From Salvator merianae (lineage: Eukaryota > Chordata > Lepidosauria > Squamata > Teiidae): a DNA stretch of 64,000 nt. The notes under the pieces are model-generated. The model searched no databases. It worked only from the letters and a program-made list of their open reading frames with translations, and had not been told where the DNA came from. The stretch lies in NCBI GenBank assembly GCA_003586115.2, contig QVOM02000025.1:44436522-44500521 (forward strand), read 5' to 3'. Shown here piece by piece: positions 32,186-44,600 of the stretch; within the stretch, counting starts at the first letter, position 1, and the number at the start of each line of letters is the position of its first letter. Made by a program: the position numbers and the translations under genes.

Positions 32186-34439
32186 CTCTGTTCAATATGT
32201 TTAGGAAAGATCCAGAGTTTAGAAGTTTGAATCTCTTTTTTGAGTCTGTGGAAGTCTGTGGTTTGTTTGGCTTTGCTTCCTCTCACTGTGGAGCACTTGT
32301 GTTGAGAGAATGAGCTATTCAGGATGCCAGAAATGCAATTAGGTTAATTACTGCTTGAAGATTTTACTTGAGTAAATGCAATCTTAGTACAGTGGCTGCA
32401 ATTCCTGTGACATGGATTACTCGCCAGTTTCATGAAGTAGGTTTACATCCATTGCTTGTTTATATTTTATATCCTTTGCAACTCACATGATATTGTATGA
32501 TGGTGCTCCTGGCAGTAATTCAGTTTGTTGATCTGTGAGGCAGGGTGGGGAGATAAGGACAGCACTGATATAAAGTACATCTCTGTGATGAAAATGGTGG
32601 TATTTTCCAGAAGTTCCTTCCAAAAATATGCATTTTTTTAAACAAACACATACACATTGTAGGCTGCCAAAGCTTCTTGCTTGGGAAGTCAAATGCCAGC
32701 TTACTAATTTGGGTTGCACACGGCTCACTAATTGGATCCAGCTGTTTCATGCTAATTTGCAGCCCTGTGATAGACTTGTTTCCTCAGCAGTAAGTGCCTT
32801 TGACTTCAGTGGGGCTTATTTCCAAATAAGTGTCTGTTGTTATGTGGTTGTTCAGCAGGTCAGTAATGAAGTGACAGCCAATAGTGGTAGCAAACATTAA
32901 AATACTTTCAAATGACCACAATTTCATGTCCACTTCCCAAGGAGTAAACCTCACTGAACATTATGGGGCTTTATTTCCAAGTGAATGTGTGTGAGTTATT
33001 AAAGATATACAGTAATGGGAGCAAAACTTCATTGATAAACAGCATGATGCAACACTTGTTGTCCAGGCCAGCTTTGATTTTAGTAGTTAGGCCTTCCTAA
33101 AAAGGATTAAAAAAATGATAATGATCTAGAAATTGCGTAATAAAGAAGTATATGTTGATGATGTAACTTTGGTGGATCGAAGAACTTCAATCCAAATTTC
33201 TCTGATGAAGAACTCTAGATTTGAAACCACTGAGATCAGTTATTTCTTGTTCACCCTTTTTTATCCCTTATATATGAGATTGTCAGTGTTTGCTCTGTAG
33301 AAAATGTTATCTATTCTAAATAAGGCTTTGTAGAAATGCAATGTTTTGCTTTTAAACACTTGCTTAAAACCAAATGAGTATATAGACAGTTTTCATGGCA
33401 ACAGTTTGGAAGTGGTCTGCAATAGGTTCAAGGGATTATCTCTTCATCTTCTTAAAATTACTTTGTGGATGACATATATATTCATCATTCAATAAACCTT
33501 TCAACATATAGTTCCCTTATTATTTAGTTTTACAATCTGCAACTTTTGTTTATCAGCAGCTATAGAATTTTACAGAGTTTTCAGTACATATTCTCGTTAG
33601 CACCAGAGATTGGCTCTTTATCACAGTTCTTACCTCTTGCCCAGGTGAGATTTAAAACTGCCAGCTTCAGAGTTCTGACACTTTTTACAATTCTGAGTTA
33701 AGGTGTTTCTAAGCTGTGGCATTGCTAGTTTTGGTCAGTTGCAGTTTCTACTGCTGTTCATTTGGGTACTTCTGAGAGTCGTTAGCTTGGAAGAGAGCTG
33801 CACCTGTTTAACAATAATTCCTAGGGCCTTCAGAGACACGAGGAACAAACTGCAGCTTCTTCCCAAGTTCTTTTCCTTGCAAAGTTTTCAGATGCGATTC
33901 CCCTTAACTTCCATTTTTCCATTGACACATTGCATTTCCATTGAAATTCGCAGTTTTCTAGATACTTAACCCTAATAAAAATGAGGGAATGTTGTATCAA
34001 ATAAGAGATAATGACAGAAGACAGTGGAGGAAGGCACAGAACAGACTCTAGAACATTCGTTTATTTCATGGTTTACCTGCATTTTGGTCATAGTGGCTTT
34101 GATAACTCTACAAAGCAGTTTTCTACTAGCTACTAACATAAGTTAGGACTTGGAGTTAAGAAAATATTTTTCAGTTGCTTGAATAAAAAAGGTTTTTTTA
34201 AAGAAAATAACTCTTTTAATTTCAATAATATAATTACAATACCATGTTAATATGGGGAGCCTTAGGTTTATTCCACCAGCAGAGTCCATCTTTACTTGCA
34301 CCATGGGGCAGCTTCTATTTCTGCCCCTATCTTCAGACCTTCAGAATATGAGACTGTGGCTAAGGAAGACTTTCCAGTTCGTTTAAAAAACAAGCAAGTG
34401 GGTAAGAGGAGAGTCACTTAGCAAAGGACAGAGAACTTG

Positions 34440-34616
34440 GGCTGTGATCACACATAACAAAAACGCAGCCCAGAACCAACTCGGAGACCGTAGTGTGTGG
34501 CTCTTGGGTTCTCAAAGGGGGAGGAGCAGCAAACTGATGTGGGTGACTGACCCTACCTCGGAACCATCTCTAAGCTGTTAGAGATACATTTTTTTAATCT
34601 CTGTGTGATCACAGCC
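34440..34616. mobile_element. MITE with GGCTGTGATCACACA inverted ends, copy 1
   Basis: GGCTGTGATCACACA at 34440-34454 is exactly mirrored by TGTGTGATCACAGCC at 34602-34616. Length 177 bp. The interior holds GGGGGAGGAGCAGCAAACTG and CCTACCTCGGAACC. No target duplication seen. Confidence 0.85.
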
Positions 34617-35672
34617 TCGATCTCTCACGTGCTGAGAAGCTGTGCAGGTGTCCCACTTCCTAAAGCAGATTCTGAACAACAAGATGCCGAGCAGTGCAGC
34701 CTGCCGCTGATGGCTTTAAAGCGAACCCTATTTCCTTCCACACTTATTTGTTTTTAAATGAGGCACAAGCCTTTGTGTATGGTACCTATGAAGCCTGGTT
34801 TCAGGTAAGAGTGAAAAGGGTGGCAGAAAAGGCCATCTGAGTCTATCATGTTCTGCGTTGGAACCCTTGGTGGCCTGGAATCCCTTCTCAGAGATCTATA
34901 ATAAAGGACGCCACTGTTGATATTGAACAGTGCCCTTTAATGCTTATTTTTAAACACTGATCAGTACCAAGTATTGTGTTTAAAGCAACACAGATCATGT
35001 AATTTTAGCAGATCTTATGTATTTGTAAGGTAGCTTGGTATTGTCTCCATGTAGTATTTTCTTTTATACAATGGCAGGCATGGCAGTATTGCTTATTAGG
35101 ATCCAGAGGGTCATGAGCAGAATTTCTCTCTCACACAATGGTACTTCACTCCTCATTGACTGTTCCTAAAGTTGAGAGACCTTTTAAGTTCAGTCCAGTG
35201 TAATCTGAAGGACTGCAGCTGGGAGAGAAAAATGTACCTATACACATCAAGAGGAAAGTTGCTTCCCTCTAGGGCAGTACAGAGCAGCTTGAAACAGCTC
35301 TTCAATATTGTAAGCTAAGCCAGATGTTGCAGAAAGAAGTCCATATTTACTAGGCACTTGGAAAGGGGATTGGGTACAAACCTGTTTCTCGTCTGATTCT
35401 CACCTGACTATAGGGATGGAACACAGTACTGGCAGGCGTAGTTTGCAGCCATGTCATCAAGCTGTATGTTTCATTAGTCCACGCAGCTCTGCAGATTCTG
35501 GAAGTGCAAATAAATGGCAGGTAGGCACCCAACCCCTTGTCCTAGAAATCTGATAAAGTCAGGGTCCCCTGCATTAGACATGAGCTTTCTATAAGGCTGT
35601 TTCAAGGAGTGTTTTGAGCCCTGCTGCAATCCCCTACTTTCTTCTTCTGCATGGGACCCACTACAACTTAGG

Positions 35673-35872
35673 CTGCATTCAGACAGGGTCAAAAGCACAT
35701 AATTATTTCCTACGTCGTACCTGATTTGCCAGACGTGATTACAGTTTTCCCAATACAACCCCAGAATATAGATCTGGTCTACCAGGTTATCGCTATTCTG
35801 GTAAAATTAACTATCATAGTGCAATATTCTGTTATTTCGCAATTACAGCTTTGTCTGGATTACTTTGCAAGA
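35673..35872. mobile_element. Possible decayed MITE with GGCTGCATTCAGACA-type ends
   Basis: GGCTGCATTCAGACAGG at 35673 and TTTGTCTGGATTACTTTG at about 35853 are imperfect inverted repeats of the same type as the ends at 60440 and 40851. The interior has a short inverted pair CCAGAATA / TATTCTGG. Confidence 0.4.
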
Positions 35873-37164
35873 GTTTGATGTGAGCTGTTGCTACCTGGAA
35901 ATACCTCATGTGATATTATTGATCACCTGTACGGTGCAGTGGGAGGGTTAGATCATATGGAGACAAAATCTCACAGTTGTAATGTCACTCTGTTAATGCG
36001 GAAAATGCTAAAATGTGGAGTATCGATCTGCTGTCTAGACAATGTGTGTTAATTCTGGATGTGCTTTATACCAGTAAATCAATAAATTGTCAAATAAATA
36101 AGTGATGCCTGGAGGCAGTTAATCACTATTGCTGTACAGTAGAAGCTGAAGCTGAAAAGCAGCATTTCTTCATAGGATTTACAGAGAATTTGGGTTTCTA
36201 TTGAATCTAGCTTTGTGCTTGATGGCTAACCAGCACTGAATTTATGGCTCAGAGGAGATTTCAACCAGAATCTTGCATGGCTCACGTATCTACCATTCTG
36301 TTGTTAGAGCCCATCCCTCTACTGTATGTTATCCTTTGTCAGAAAGCTGAGCTTTTGTCTTAAAACAATCTGTATGTTGCATCCTCTCTGTATAATCCAG
36401 AATCTCAACTTGCTTAGAAGAGTGCTCCATTTAAACAAAATATGCTATTTTTTGTTATTTAAATAGAATGAGCCATTAAAGGAGGCAGAGTTTAATCCTA
36501 CTTTTACTGTAGCACTTTTACTGCAGTTCCAGTGGACTCATCCTGAAATGGCTGTTTACCTTGGGAAGATAGTTGCCATTTGGTATAGGACCATTTCATG
36601 ACTTTTCTGCACTAGCTGCTGAGGCTGGGGGCTGAAGTTAATCAGAGTTTGGACAAAAATCTGTCTCTTGTAGTTTCATCTCAACAGTGAGTTTATTTAA
36701 AGTTCTGAGCAAAAATTGAAAATCTCAGTAAGCAATTGAAATCTGATTTCCATTTGGCTTAACTCATTTTTAAGTATATCCTAAAGTAATTCTAAATAGT
36801 CCTAGTAGAGGACTAAAGTAGTTCTAATGTTTTTCAAAAGCTGTTTGCATTCGTTTGTGTTCTCAGCACTGTCTTCTGAACATACATTTTGTGTTGATCC
36901 CTGGCTTGCAACATTTTAATGCTTGCTGTGATAACCCTTCATAGCTACTGGCTCTGCCATAATGCATTCCATATTTGTTCTTCATGTGGGAAGCATTACA
37001 ATGGAATGTTCTTCCATCCCTTCCACCCTTCTTATTTCCATGGCCTCTCCTTATCTGAGGACTTATCTGTTCCTGGGAAGCTTCTTATGAGTTTTATAGT
37101 TGAGGAGGTTTGTTGGCTGAAGAGGTTTTTAATGAACACTGGATACTATGTGTGCAGAAATATA

Positions 37165-37598
37165 GGGCCTGTTCACACTTACCAGGCTAGTATAGTATAA
37201 TACCATAATAGGCTGGTAAAGACTCAGTGCAGCTGGAAAAGCTCCATACCAGACTACCAGCACTTGAAGTGCAGATGGTCCAACCAGGGCAGGCCGAATT
37301 GCCATGACGATGGCAACATCTGGTGGGCACCTGGATATTGCCATGGTAATCGGAACATGCCATGTGACTGCACATTTGCAGCCATTCCTCCATGCCCACT
37401 TGCAGCGTTGCACCTGGAAGAGGGTGCAAATGCTGCTGACTGGGAGTGATCTAGTTTGTGGACAACATTTTGGTTGTCCACAGCTAATTGGATTCAGGGG
37501 CAGCTGGGAGCGCTCTGGGACGTGGCAGCAATGGCGTGCAGGTGCACTTACCCCATGAGTGGCCACTCGCCTACTACAAGGTAAGTGCAAACAGGCCC
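37165..37598 (+). mobile_element. Non-autonomous DNA transposon, family A, best-preserved copy
   Basis: The 434-bp unit has inverted ends GGGCCTGTTCACACTTACC and GGTAAGTGCAAACAGGCCC. The core reads CACCTGGAAGAGGGTGCAAA. A local inverted pair GTGGACAAC / GTTGTCCAC lies at about 37457-37481. It has no coding capacity. The flanks share only ATA, so the superfamily is uncertain. Confidence 0.82.
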
Positions 37599-39563
37599 AT
37601 ACATAGGACTGGGGAGAATGCAGGTGACCTTGTATTCCTATGTTAGGGTGCTTTGCAGGCTGATCTTCAAAACATGGAACAGCTTATTACAGTAATCCCT
37701 AATGGAAAACTTGTATTAAATTTTATACGTTGTTTTGCTAACTCCAAAGCAACTAACTTGAGTGCAATGAGTAAATGTTAATCACCACTATTTGACTACA
37801 GCTCTTGCTCTCAGAAGTGTCTGTACTGCTTGTAAAATTAGCATGTTTGCATATTTGGCCGTTTCAGTACATAATTTACAATGTAGAACTGTACTCAGTT
37901 ACAGGCTTTCTCAGTAGTTCATCATAAGTCTCAGTAATCCACAGTTACTAAACAGACAGGCAACCAGAGTCCAGATTGATAAAGGTGCAGTAGCTGTCTT
38001 GTGGAGTCAGGAGATGGAACAAGCATCGAATGGGCCAAAAGTCTCCTGGTAATCTTTGTACTCTATGGTTTATTGCAACTTGCTGTACTGTAAGTGTGGA
38101 ATACTGAGCTGTTCAGAGAATACAGAGCAAATGACCTCATCAGATACCGTCTTAACCGGAACTCAAAGCAAGGAATCCTACTTCTGCTGCCAGAACTAAG
38201 TTCCATTGGCACAACTTTCTGGCCAAGAACTTTCCTTCTCCTCGCTGTGCTGTCCATATAGTTTAGTGCTGTAAATAAAGTTGTAGAAGCATGCAAATAT
38301 GGGAGTTTATATGAGTGATTCTGATCCCTGAATTCTATTTTTTTCTGTGGGTCCTTAGGCAGCTTATCATGAGGATTCTTGGGAACTGTAAATAAGCCAT
38401 AAATGTTAATTAGATGGAACTGCTGTCATGTTACCTGTTCTATCCCAGATTTTTTTTTTTTTTTTACTCCATCAGCTCTTCTTACCTCACTCCACTGTAG
38501 ATCCCTTTACAGGTCACTCCCTGTATTGAGTAAGGTAAGCTGTTGGCTAATAAACAGCAGAAATTCTTCACAGTTTGAGGTGTTGGTCCTCTGGGCAGGT
38601 GATGTACTGTCTTCTTCAAAATCTTGTTCAGATTTAAACAAATCATTTCTTTTCAGATGTATATAAAGAACTCATCTGGGATATGCGAGCCCTTCTGTCA
38701 TGGAAGGTTCGTCAGTGAGGCAGCAATTGATGCCTTCATTGTTAAATACAGCAGAAATAGACCCTCCTCTGAACTAAATCAATTGTCACTGGCTGACTGA
38801 ATTATACCATGGCACTAAACATGTACATGGAAATAGCTGCAGCCTGGGCAGCTGGTCCATAGGGGCAAAGTGGGCAACTTACCATCGCATCCTGTAGCTA
38901 GGAGCTTGACTGCATTCTCTTTTTCTCCTTTACACATGTTCCAGTTCCTGGTTGACTAGTGAGCTCATCATTCATTGCGCTCAGTTAATTTTTATGTGGA
39001 TTTGCACAGAGTTGCAGTCTTATAATAGCTCACCTACCATTAGCTCTACCTATTCTGGCCTTGGTATCACTTTCTTTTAACTCTTTGGTCTGTGCCCCAC
39101 TGATCCCAGTGATCAGTAGCCATCACTAGCTGAAGACCATCGGCAGAGTATCTTCTTTGCCTGCAGAAAGTCTGAGCTCAACACCTGGCATTCCCCCAGA
39201 AGAAGGCTGTGGAAAACCACTTTCATATCCTTGCCAAGAAATCTGCATGGGTGTGTCTACACAGTCACAAGGAGCTGATCTCTATTCAAGGACTTCTTTT
39301 ATCATTTTACGATCCAAAAGTTTGGTGAATTTTTAATTCAACATGCTTGTTAAGCGCACTGCTGGATAGTCTTTTGCTGCAGTTGGCAGAAATCCTTAGA
39401 AGCTTTATGAGATCAGTGTGTACAGAAGCAGACTTGGATTTAGATTTATGCATATGTGAAAAAGTAAGAGGAAATGTTGATGTGTGACTAGTATTGATGC
39501 AACATGCGAGAAGCAGAGCTATAAACTATTAGGGAGGGGAAAATAAAGACCTGTAAAAGCAAA

Positions 39564-40312
39564 GGGCCTGTTCACACCTACCATGTAGTGACCAATCAAA
39601 TGCTCACTAGGTAAGTGCATCTGTATGCCGCTGCCACCACTGTGTCTGGGAGCACACATAGTTGCTCCCGGTCGCTACTAGCTATGGACAACTTATATGT
39701 TATCCACAGCTCGACCAGGACCAGCTAGTGAGCTCCCAGTCACAGCGGCGTAGCTAAAAGTTTTGCTGCCCGGGGCGAAGAGGTGGCAGAGGAGCGCGAG
39801 TGAGGGTGCCCCGCCCTGCAGCCTCCTACTCCCGCCGCCGCCCCAATGACTGCCGGGCAGGCGAGCACGCTGCTGAGCGGGCGGGTGAGGGCGCCGCGGT
39901 GCCGGGCGGCACTGCGCCACGGTGCACTCGCCTTCGTGCTCATTGTAAGGCGCACCGGGCGGGGACCTGGCTCCATGGGCCACCCGGGGCGGGCCGCCCC
40001 CCTGGCCCCCCCTTCCTACGCCACTGCCCAGTCATCAGCGTCTGCACTTTCTTCCAAGTGTGAACAGTAGAAGTGGGCTTGTGCACTGCATCACCATCCC
40101 CATCTCAAGATCAGACCATGCACCAGATGTTGCCACGGCTGCTGCCATGGGGATTGGGCCTGCCCTGGATGGGCCATTTGCATTTTGAGTGCTGGTGGCT
40201 TGGTATGGGGATGTTCCAGCACTCAAACTGTGAATGAATGCCTATGCTCAGAGTCCTTACCAGCCTAGTATGGTATTGTACTATTACTAGGCTGGTAAGT
40301 ACGTACAGGCCC
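39564..40312 (-). mobile_element. Non-autonomous DNA transposon, family A, copy with nested hAT
   Basis: The ends GGGCCTGTTCACACCTACC and GGTAAGTACGTACAGGCCC are inverted repeats. Without the nested 284-bp hAT and its 8-bp duplication it is 457 bp. The inner core, read on -, is ACACTTGGAAGAAAGTGCAG, matching the core of the other family A copies. No target duplication is obvious. Confidence 0.8.
39735..40034. mobile_element. hAT MITE nested in another transposon, perfect 8-bp target duplication
   Basis: The 284-bp element at 39743-40026 has ends CAGCGGCGTAG and CTACGCCACTG (inverted, one mismatch) and is bounded by identical CCCAGTCA at 39735-39742 and 40027-40034. It is strongly GC-rich. 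Its CAGTGGCGTAG end is a common hAT terminus in vertebrates. It splits the DNA element at 39564-40312. Confidence 0.92.
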
Positions 40313-40850
40313 CCAAAGTAAATCTGCTGCTCAAAAAGAAGCATACTTACATCTCTCTCTTCTCCAAATTTCTCACTACGCCTCCTATCCCCACTTTTTT
40401 TTCTTTTTCTTTTTAAGTAAACCGGTTGGCTGAAAGGGAGTAATTTTCTTTAGCCACATATTTGTTTCAGTAAAGCCCTTTGAACAAACCCATATTTGAG
40501 TCTGCATAATGAGCAGCATGTTATACTCTTGGTTGCCTGTTCCTTCCGCATTCCCTCTCTTTGTGGTTAGGGAAAATTTTTGGACTTCTGGTTTCAACTT
40601 CCTGTTTGTGCTTATTCATATAATCTAGACTGTGTTGTTTTAGGTAGGCATAAATGGAATTTGTTTTTGCACTCAACCGTTTAATAGCTGCGATTTTCAT
40701 TTGTCAACGACTGCATTACTGTATAGGTGTTCACAAACCCTGCTAACTTATTTGTGAATTACCCTTGGCTGCTGGCACTTTGCCATGGGTTTTTCAGTTG
40801 AGGTGGAACATGAAACTGCTGACACTTCTGAGTTCTTCTAGCCTTTCTGA

Positions 40851-41042
40851 GACTGCATCCATACACATTCCAAAAAGTATTTCAAAAGAAGTTTAGAGGT
40901 GGGAGCTGGGCAGTTTTGACACATGCTAGTGTTCCCATCCCATCTGAAATCAACCTTGTAAGTGTGTTTTTCTGACCTTCGGGACTACTCTCCTTCCTCT
41001 GAACTGCTTTTAAGCCACCTTTTAATGCGTGTGGATACAGTC
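40851..41042. mobile_element. MITE with GACTGCATCCATACACATT inverted ends
   Basis: GACTGCATCCATACACATT at the left faces AATGCGTGTGGATACAGTC at the right (three mismatches over 19 bases). Length 192 bp. The ends resemble those of the hairpin MITE at 60440, which suggests related transposases. Confidence 0.75.
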
Positions 41043-41049
41043 CACATTA

Positions 41050-44000
41050 TAGCACTACTTTAGTCAGTTGTAAGTTCTGGCACTGCTGATTTTGGCCCTT
41101 CTGAAAAGGTTTGAGGCACTTGATGTTCAGTTGCATTTGTATGACGGTAGTGTCCGTGATCTTGGAAGGCATTAAGAAGAAGTTGTATGTTTCTTTTATC
41201 CCAATTTTTTTCCTGTCAAGTTATCAGATGTGAGTGTCCCAGTACCCATTGTTCCATAGGTACAATGATTTAATATTCGTAATTTTGAAATTCACAAAAT
41301 TCTAGGAACCTCAACCTTGTGAGTGGTAAAAGATGACTGTTCAGTAAACCCTAGTAGTTTGTAGTTTTCTTGCAGCTTTGGTGTTTTGTTTTTTTTGTGG
41401 GAAGAATTAGTCCTTCTCTTGCTACTTGCAGTTAACAGCACTGATATATTCATGACTTGGCATCAGACAATGGGCTCTTCGCCATTCCTTTCTGCCTTCA
41501 GAAACATGCTTGCTGCTGCTGCTGCTTTTCCTGCTTCTCTGCCCCTTCCTTCTATTATGGAGGAACAGGTCATGCACAGAAGTGCCACTGCAGCTTAGCA
41601 GCACTACTGTTGCCCACTTGGCCCATTTTTGACCAAAAATCTTACTTGAACTCAAGCAGCCTCCACCCTTTCCACCTTGCTGCTGACTCTGTTCCCTTCT
41701 CCCAAAGTTTTCTTTTTTCCTAAAATAATGGAAGCCTAGGGTGGAAAAAGACACTTTTTACTGACTAGTTCCCCTAACCCCTATTTTCTTGTAGCTTACC
41801 ATTGCTTTAAGATTCATGAGTCTGATATTCACAGGAGTTTGCAAGAACCTGGTGACTGCTGTATTAGATAATGGGTGGCAAACAAGGGGACTTGCTTTTG
41901 CTGAGAAATTGCTCCTCAGGTGGCACACTAGTACAAGTAAGTCAAAGAAAACTGCCCCGTCTTCGGCAGGAATTCTGATACTTTTAACATTCCTGTACTA
42001 TACTTATGTATCTAGGGCTTCTGAACGCATCCTAAGATCAAAGATGTTAATATGCTAAATGGAACAACTTTAATCAGCAGAGTGGAAGAGTGGAAGCAGG
42101 ATTTCTTCAGTAATGGTAAGGCAAGTGAACAGGAAACAGCCCAGAGATGCCTTTCCCATAAAGCAGTAAAATAAGTTTCAATCTAAAGCCAAATGTTATT
42201 ACTTTCAAGCTTTCCTAGCAGAGTGTACATCAATGACTGTGAGTACCTAGATGGTTGTGACACAAATGATAAATGGTAATTTAGTATGTTCGGTGTGCAT
42301 ATTCATAATATAAACAGCTGCATAATTATAGTTATGGCTCACTGACAAGATAATAAATCAAATGAAATTCTCAGTAATTCAGTTGGCATCTCACTTTGTT
42401 AGGCTGCAAGCTCAGTTAGTCTGCTTACTTTGATGGGAACGTGCACTGCTGTCAACATCACCATTCACAGGCCCAGATTCAAGAACAAGGAGACTTGCCT
42501 TCGTAGCAGCATGTCGGTGTTTACTGATAAAAGATCACACAGAAAATAGCACCAGCAGACACATATATCCCTCAACACTTTCCCACCCATGTTGGCATGG
42601 GTGGCCCTTATATCAAACACCCAGGTTAATTCTCCATTTTCTCTCAGGTGCCAAGTGGCCTTGAGGCGACACCAATTTCAATTATTTCCTAATGGTTACA
42701 AGCTTATCTCTACAGCAAAGGAAAAGCAGAGTCAGTGAAATATGCAAGTAGGCATGGCCTGATACTACAGAACTTCAAAGATGGTAGTGCAGTGGCCATG
42801 CTGACATCTGCACAGGAATACCCTACTGAGATTTCTACAGTACTGTATTATTTATCTGTCAAAAAGAGTTAGTAGGATCAAAAGGAGCTACATCTGAAAA
42901 GAGCTAATTTGCCACTAGTTTAAACGTTATCTCTAAAGAAGTAGTGCTTCTGTATCCTTTAGAGTCCTAAATCAGCGTTCACCAATATGATAGCTGAAGC
43001 TCCAATGGCTCCCTTGTTGCCATGCCCATTGCCCACCAAGCTTCTGGACCTCCCCAACAATCCTGAAGACAGGAAGACAAAGTGGTTACATTTTCACCAC
43101 TGAAAAATTTGCAGAGCTGAAAAGAGGAAGCTGAAAGAGCTTACAGATCACTTGACTTCATATTTAAAAAAAAAAATAAAAATCACTCACACTCTCCTAA
43201 TGAAGTCATTGAACCGTAAAAGCCTCAGATTCATTACAGTTGCACTAGAGATAAATTTTATGCAGACACCAAGGAAAAATAAAGAATGTTCATGTGTTTT
43301 TCTATTTCTGGAGAAATAACCTGTGGGAAGCAACAACCAGAATGGGTGGTTTTCACAGCTTATTCTCAAACTACTGAACGTGCCCATAGGGACCAATGAA
43401 TCTGGCATCTCTGACCTGACTGATTAGGGGCTTAAACACTATTTACCTCTATACAAATCTTCCTGAACCCTGGAATCTACCTTGAAGGCATCATTGAGAT
43501 GCCTTTCTTTTAAAAAAAATTAGACGGCACAAAAAACAGGTCTTTTTTCGTAGTTCCAAAAAAGATCAGGTGCACATTATCATAAAGCTTGTCCTGGTGG
43601 TTTTTAAAACCTCATTATATTCTTGGAGGGGGTAAGATAGTGTTGACAGTTGCTGAGAGTTTATAACTCATTGTATTGATGTTTCTTTGCAAATTTATTT
43701 TGATTTACTATTCTATTTAATTGCTGTGTATTTATAGTTATTGATTATTTATTTGGGCTTGCAAAACTTCAGAATTTTTTTGAAATACTATCCTTATCTT
43801 CTTTATGATTGTGATTGGCAGATATTGCTTCTGTTGCGCCTGTTAAAAACTTGAATTTATTCTTTCCTGGTAAAAAAAATTATTGAACCAGTATCACGCC
43901 TTTGCCTTGTGAAGAGTTCCTCAGTACTGTCTTTTGTTTGAAATATATTTTAATGTACTTTAAAATCTACTGTTTGGAACTATATTTTTCTAGTTCTCAA

Positions 44001-44460
44001 TTATGCTTCATGTCGCCTTTGCATCATGTAAAAAGTTGGAAGGTTTGTTTAAATGAAAAGAAAAAATGTGGATATAATTGTGGGTAAGGAATTTGCTGTA
44101 CTAGTATTAGCAGAATACCATGAGATAATTTCTTAGTATGGAAGAATTGCTGGGATCAGTTTTTTCAGAAAGAAAACTTTAGCTATATGAGTTTTTATGT
44201 GATTTTATTATGCTTATGTTCTCCTTTTCCAGTTGAGTTGGCTAAGGGGCATTAAATGATCCAAGACTATGGTTTAGAGGGAGTGGTAAGTCATACTGGT
44301 ACAATAGCTAGGTACTATATCTGACATTACCTTTCTCCAATATCCAAAATGGATGTGCTTGATTTTCGTTCTGTCATACCTTACAAGTGTGCTGCAGTGT
44401 GTGGCAGTTGTGTTTTGATTTCACAATCTGTGAGTGTATTTTGAACTCCTGAATTTGTAC
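41050..44460. other. Intron sequence, nothing recognised
   Basis: AT-rich DNA with only short frames. A possible old repeat at 42965-43080 was too decayed to name. Confidence 0.45.
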
Positions 44461-44467
44461 ATTTAAT

Positions 44468-44600
44468 AGGTCTCTAGAACCACAGAATGATAGGGTTGGA
44501 TAGGATTTTCGGGATTCTGAAGACCAAACTCTACTTGCTCAGTAAATTGAAACCTTCTGTTGCCAGATGTTTTCCTAAGTGTTCTTTTAAAAAATTGTTA
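44468..44600 (-). mobile_element. Decayed CR1 3' end
   Basis: On the + strand the text AGAACCACAGAATGATAGGGTTGGATAG and what follows matches, with substitutions, the reverse complement of the CR1 3' end seen at 7860 (ATAGAATCATAGAGTTGG). It is an old 5'-truncated CR1 fragment in the RNF150 intron. Confidence 0.6.
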
